NCBI GenBank assembly: GCA_964505325.1
Contig: CAZDHT010000117.1
Coordinates: 1 to 14,846, forward strand
Direction of reading: 5' to 3'
DNA length: 14,846 nucleotides
Source of the DNA: CAZDHT01 sp964505325
Lineage (GTDB): Bacteria > Planctomycetota > PUPC01
Positions 11,598 through 14,846 of this stretch are shown here, one piece after another (position 1 is the stretch's first letter; the number at the start of each line of letters is the position of its first letter). The position numbers were made by a program, and so were the translations under genes. A model generated the notes under the pieces. The model searched no databases, was not told where the DNA came from, and saw nothing but the letters and a program-made list of their open reading frames with translations.

Positions 11598-14500
11598 ATG
11601 ACGATTGTGAGGCCCCCTGTGAGATTCACTCGAACATTGTGCTGTATTCTGGCGGCTGTCATCGCCATCGGCGGGATCGCGACCTCGGCGGAACCCCACG
11701 AAGAGCGACTGGCCGGCGAGATCCTGCGGCAAGCGGGGACCACGAAAGGGCTGTGCCTGGACCTCGGCTGCGGCGACGGGAAGCTCGCCCTGGAGCTTGC
11801 CCGCCAGTCCGAGATGTTCGTGCAGGCGCTCACCCGGCACGACAGCACCCTCAACACTGCGCGCAAGACACTCGACGTCGACGGCCTCTACGGCCGGCGG
11901 GTCGCCGCCGAGAAGGGCAACCTGGAACGTCTGCCGTATCCAGACTACTGCGCCAACCTGGTCGTCCGCGGCGACCTGCTCCGCGCCGGCTTTCACAAGT
12001 GGTCGTGGAAGGAAGTCCTGCGCGTCCTGCGGCCGGGCGGCTTGGCGTACATCGGCCAGACGGCGAGGCCGGCGGTCGCCGAGCCGCTCACCGGCGCGCA
12101 ACTCCGCAAGATGCTGACCGAGGCCGGGGTCAAGCAGTTCGAAGTCATCGAAAAGGACGGCGTCTGGGCCAAGTTCCGTCGTCCGTGGCCCAAGGGCATC
12201 GGCCACTGGAGCCACGACGGGCGGTGCTCGCCGGCGAACAACCCCTGCGTGGAAGACGACCTGGTCCGGGCGCCGTTCCACACGCTGTGGATCGCCGGGC
12301 CACGCAACTTCACGAAGTTCGGTTACCCGTTGATCTCGAACGGCCGCGTCTTTCTCCGCCACGGCGGCATCACCCATACCGGCCGCTGGAGCCCGCCCAA
12401 GCAGCCCGACCTGGTCCAAGCCTTCGACGCGTACAACGGCGTGATGCTCTGGCAGCGCCGCCTGCCGGAACGCCTGGGCAATGGCTTCGTCGCCGTCGGC
12501 GACGAGGTATACGCGGTCGCCGGCCAGACACTCTACGCCCTCGACGCTGCAACCGGCCAAACGCGCTGGAAGCTCTCGCCGGATGCGGTCGAGAAGGGAA
12601 TGAAGGACTGGGGGTACTACGCCTGCGCCAACGGCGTGCTCGTCGTCGGGCTGTTCGACGCCGTGCGCGATCCGAAGGCGAAGCGCGACGGCCGCAGCAA
12701 GAAAGTGCTCGCCGGCCTTTTGCCGGAGCACGGGAACGTGCTGTGGAGAATTCAGCCCGCGACGGGTGTCGGCTCGGTCGCGATGGCGGCTGGGCGCGTC
12801 TTCTACTCCGGACCAGGGAAGTACCTGGCGGCGCTCGACGTGCAGACCGGCAAGGAACTGTGGAACGCGCCGGTCAAGGCCGGCGGAATCCGCTACCACA
12901 AAGGCAAGCTGTACACGTCCGGCGGAGTGTTCTCGGCGGCGGACGGCAAGCTGCTCGGCCGCAACAGGGCTCGTGGCATTTTCATCGGCGACCACGTGTA
13001 CAGCGGAAGCCTGAAGGGCATCTCAGTAACGGACCTCAAGACCGGCAAGCGGATCGCCGGGCTCAAAGCCTCCCGCGATCCGTTCTGCCCGAAAACAGGC
13101 ATCCCCGACGGCTGCCGCTGGATGTACGGGCGGTGCATCCGCCGCACTGCCTCGACCCACTGCTTCTTCTTCAGCTACAGCGGCACCGCGATCGGCGACC
13201 TCATCCGCGGCGAGGTATTCCCCGCCGAGGCGTTCCGCTCCAACTGCCGCACGGGTGTGATCGCGGGGAATGGGCTGGTCTATAGCTCCCCGAGCGGCTG
13301 CGCCTGCGCGTTCCCCGTGCGCGGCGGCGTAGCCCTGGTGCCGGTCGACGAAGACCTGTACTGGGCAAGGCCGAAATCCAACCCACCCGCTCAGCTCCAG
13401 AAAGGTCCCGCATACGACGCGGCAGCGTCCAATCCACAATCCACAACCCGCAATCCGCAATCAGAATGGCCGTGTTATCGCGGCAACGCCGAGCGCAACA
13501 ACATCACGCCCGCCTCGCTCACGATGCCGATCAAGCTCCAGTGGAAGAAGCAGGTAGCCGGAACAATCACGCCGCCATCCGCCGCGGCAGGCATGGTCTT
13601 TGCCGGCTCAGACAACCATTCAGTCTACGGTCTCGACGCGGGTAGCGGGCAGGTCCGCTGGCGTTACGTTACCGGCGGCGAGATTTGGGTCACCCCGGCC
13701 TACTGGCAGGGCCGCGTGTACGTCGGCAGCATGGACGGCTGGGTCTACTGCCTGCGGGCGGACAGCGGGGCGCTGATCTGGCGGTTCCGCGGCGCCCCGC
13801 TCGACCGCAAGATGATGTACTTCGGCCGGCCGCGGTCGCTGTGGCCGGTCGCCGGCGGGGTGATCGTCCAGGACGGTGTGGTCAACTTCTATGCCGGCCA
13901 TTGCAGCCACGACCGCGTCTTTGTCTACGCCCTCGACGCGAAGACGGGCAAGGTGATCTGGGTGAACGACAAGTCGGGCCAGGCATACAAGGTCACGGGC
14001 ATGGCGGGCGGGCTCTCACCACACGGCGTCTCGCCCAGCGGCCCGATCGCCGCCTCGAAAGAGGTCCTCTACATCCCGCACGGCATGTTCGCGCCCGCCG
14101 CGATGCGACGATCCGACGGCAAGATCCTCTGGTGGGGGCGGCGGGGAAACAGCACCCAACGGTCGAGCATCGAGGTCCAGCACATCGGCGGGCCCGAGCT
14201 CGCACTCGGCGGCGGCTTCCTCTTCTGCGGCGGGCCGAACCGCGTGACCGCGACCTGGCAGCGCTTCGTCGCTGTCGATGCCGGCACCGGGCGGTTCTGG
14301 GGCCAGGATGATCCGCGTCTGGCCAAACGCGCCGGTCGCGACCCCAAGACCGGAGAAGCAACGATGATCACCAGCGCCCGCTGGGGCACCAAGCCCATCA
14401 CGTTCGGCGAGGGCGTCGCGCCCGTCGTGATCGATGGCGGAGTGTTCACGCTGGGGTATCGAGGCGGCTTCTTCGACCTGAAGAAGCACCTCCAAACGCA

Positions 14501-14759
14501 GTTCGGCAAGCCGAAAGGCCCGACGAACAAGTGGCCGGGCCGGCTGCCCGGTAGCACGCTCATCGTGGCGGGCGACAAGGTCATCGTGGCGGGCGGGAAG
14601 GACCTCTTCGCGCTGGCCCGCGCCGGCGGCCGCCAGCTCTGGCGCGGGAAGACCGGAGCCCAGGGCGACGTGCAGGGCAACGGCCTCGCCGCCGCGGGCG
14701 GCCGGCTCTTCGCAGCCACATCGAAAGGCGAACTCGTCTGCTTCTCGGCGGATCGCTGA
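11598..14759 (+). CDS. Exported methyltransferase-like / PQQ-type beta-propeller fusion
   Basis: This protein has 1053 residues from ATG 11598. Residues 1-34 are a Sec signal (FTRTLCCILAAVIAIGGIA, likely cut after ATSA). Residues about 38-190 form a class I methyltransferase fold: motif I LDLGCGDG (54-61), LERLPYPD, and VLRVLRPGG near 140-148. The acidic residue that usually ends strand 2 and holds the SAM ribose appears to be T79. From about 230 to the end run PQQ/BamB-type blades, such as LYALDAATGQTRW, LAALDVQTGKELW, VYGLDAGSGQVRW and VYALDAKTGKVIW. A break at about 605-625 divides them into two sets, and WPCYRGNAERNN (from 624) opens the second. The propeller may bind a cofactor or partner protein; the ligand is unknown. 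The methyltransferase part may be inactive, because SAM is not expected outside the cytoplasm. I recall this fusion mainly from planctomycete-type genomes. Confidence 0.9.
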   Translation: MTIVRPPVRFTRTLCCILAAVIAIGGIATSAEPHEERLAGEILRQAGTTKGLCLDLGCGDGKLALELARQSEMFVQALTRHDSTLNTARKTLDVDGLYGRRVAAEKGNLERLPYPDYCANLVVRGDLLRAGFHKWSWKEVLRVLRPGGLAYIGQTARPAVAEPLTGAQLRKMLTEAGVKQFEVIEKDGVWAKFRRPWPKGIGHWSHDGRCSPANNPCVEDDLVRAPFHTLWIAGPRNFTKFGYPLISNGRVFLRHGGITHTGRWSPPKQPDLVQAFDAYNGVMLWQRRLPERLGNGFVAVGDEVYAVAGQTLYALDAATGQTRWKLSPDAVEKGMKDWGYYACANGVLVVGLFDAVRDPKAKRDGRSKKVLAGLLPEHGNVLWRIQPATGVGSVAMAAGRVFYSGPGKYLAALDVQTGKELWNAPVKAGGIRYHKGKLYTSGGVFSAADGKLLGRNRARGIFIGDHVYSGSLKGISVTDLKTGKRIAGLKASRDPFCPKTGIPDGCRWMYGRCIRRTASTHCFFFSYSGTAIGDLIRGEVFPAEAFRSNCRTGVIAGNGLVYSSPSGCACAFPVRGGVALVPVDEDLYWARPKSNPPAQLQKGPAYDAAASNPQSTTRNPQSEWPCYRGNAERNNITPASLTMPIKLQWKKQVAGTITPPSAAAGMVFAGSDNHSVYGLDAGSGQVRWRYVTGGEIWVTPAYWQGRVYVGSMDGWVYCLRADSGALIWRFRGAPLDRKMMYFGRPRSLWPVAGGVIVQDGVVNFYAGHCSHDRVFVYALDAKTGKVIWVNDKSGQAYKVTGMAGGLSPHGVSPSGPIAASKEVLYIPHGMFAPAAMRRSDGKILWWGRRGNSTQRSSIEVQHIGGPELALGGGFLFCGGPNRVTATWQRFVAVDAGTGRFWGQDDPRLAKRAGRDPKTGEATMITSARWGTKPITFGEGVAPVVIDGGVFTLGYRGGFFDLKKHLQTQFGKPKGPTNKWPGRLPGSTLIVAGDKVIVAGGKDLFALARAGGRQLWRGKTGAQGDVQGNGLAAAGGRLFAATSKGELVCFSADR
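13430..13464 (+). repeat. Heptanucleotide tandem repeat inside the propeller gene
   Basis: Five 7-base units run in order: CAATCCA, CAATCCA, CAACCCG, CAATCCG, CAATCAG. They encode the low-complexity stretch NPQSTTRNPQS (residues 612-622) in the linker between the two blade sets. Thirty-five bases is not a multiple of three, so flanking bases must have been gained or lost with it to keep the frame. Confidence 0.8.
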
Positions 14760-14846
14760 CCGCCGGCCGCTAAACTGGTTTGGGCGCCCAACCGTATTCT
14801 CGGGTGGTGACGGCGTGCTCCTTTCCGCGCTCGTTCCAGGGAAACT
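14760..14846. other. Trailing intergenic end of the window
   Basis: No gene is visible in these last bases. An imperfect inverted repeat, GGTTTGGGC/GCCCAACC (14777-14793), follows the propeller gene by 17 bases. It has no T-tract, so support for a terminator is weak. Confidence 0.3.

Noticed and set aside
11427..12995. 522-codon minus-strand frame across the divergent promoter region
   Set aside because: It runs through both promoters and the start of the methyltransferase-like gene, and its protein resembles nothing known.
1..14846. tRNA, rRNA, riboswitch, integrase or transposase genes
   Set aside because: I scanned by eye for cloverleaf-like segments, conserved rRNA stretches and recombinase motifs and saw none. 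A covariance-model search would be needed to exclude small RNAs fully.

Overview
The window is high in G+C, with long spurious reading frames opposite most real genes. It looks like a Planctomycetota-type genome or a close relative in the PVC/Hydrogenedentota range. The reasons are the very large secreted proteins, an exported methyltransferase/beta-propeller fusion, a lipoprotein joining a glycoside-hydrolase-like region to a formylglycine-generating-enzyme (FGE) fold, a sulfatase remnant, and many palindromic repeats between genes. The phylum is inferred from gene style only; there is no rRNA or other marker gene here.

Layout. (1) 1-164: three hairpins downstream of the first gene. (2) 165-1820, minus strand: a GHKL-type ATPase with an unrecognised C-terminal half. 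(3) 1821-2539: a gene-free block with two near-identical 53-bp palindromic repeats and a diverged 50-bp repeat pair, ending in a promoter. (4) 2540-7898, plus strand: an operon-like run of three exported proteins, namely a cyclophilin lipoprotein, a hydrolase-like/FGE-fold lipoprotein, and a large protein resembling the GH123/DUF4091 group. (5) 7899-8152: a multi-hairpin repeat. (6) 8153-8371: an orphan HicB-like protein, possibly on a leaderless transcript. (7) 8372-8946: a gene-free block whose 17-bp REP-like palindromes appear twice in one orientation and twice in the other; it abuts the C-terminal remnant of a sulfatase (8947-9147). (8) 9168-11357, minus strand: a large lipoprotein of unknown family. 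(9) 11358-11597: a divergent promoter region. (10) 11598-14759, plus strand: an exported methyltransferase-like/PQQ-type beta-propeller fusion.

Working together. Five of the eight genes or remnants encode proteins with Sec or lipoprotein signals. The likely theme is periplasmic or surface handling of complex, perhaps sulfated, polysaccharides, with the cyclophilin as a folding helper for its operon partners. The divergently transcribed pair at 9168-14759 probably shares control. This is inference from architecture; no substrate can be read from the sequence.

The least ordinary points are the exported methyltransferase-like domain lacking the usual ribose-binding acidic residue, the FGE-fold domain lacking both catalytic cysteines, short repeats that appear to lie inside coding sequence, and the inverted REP-like cassette next to the broken sulfatase.
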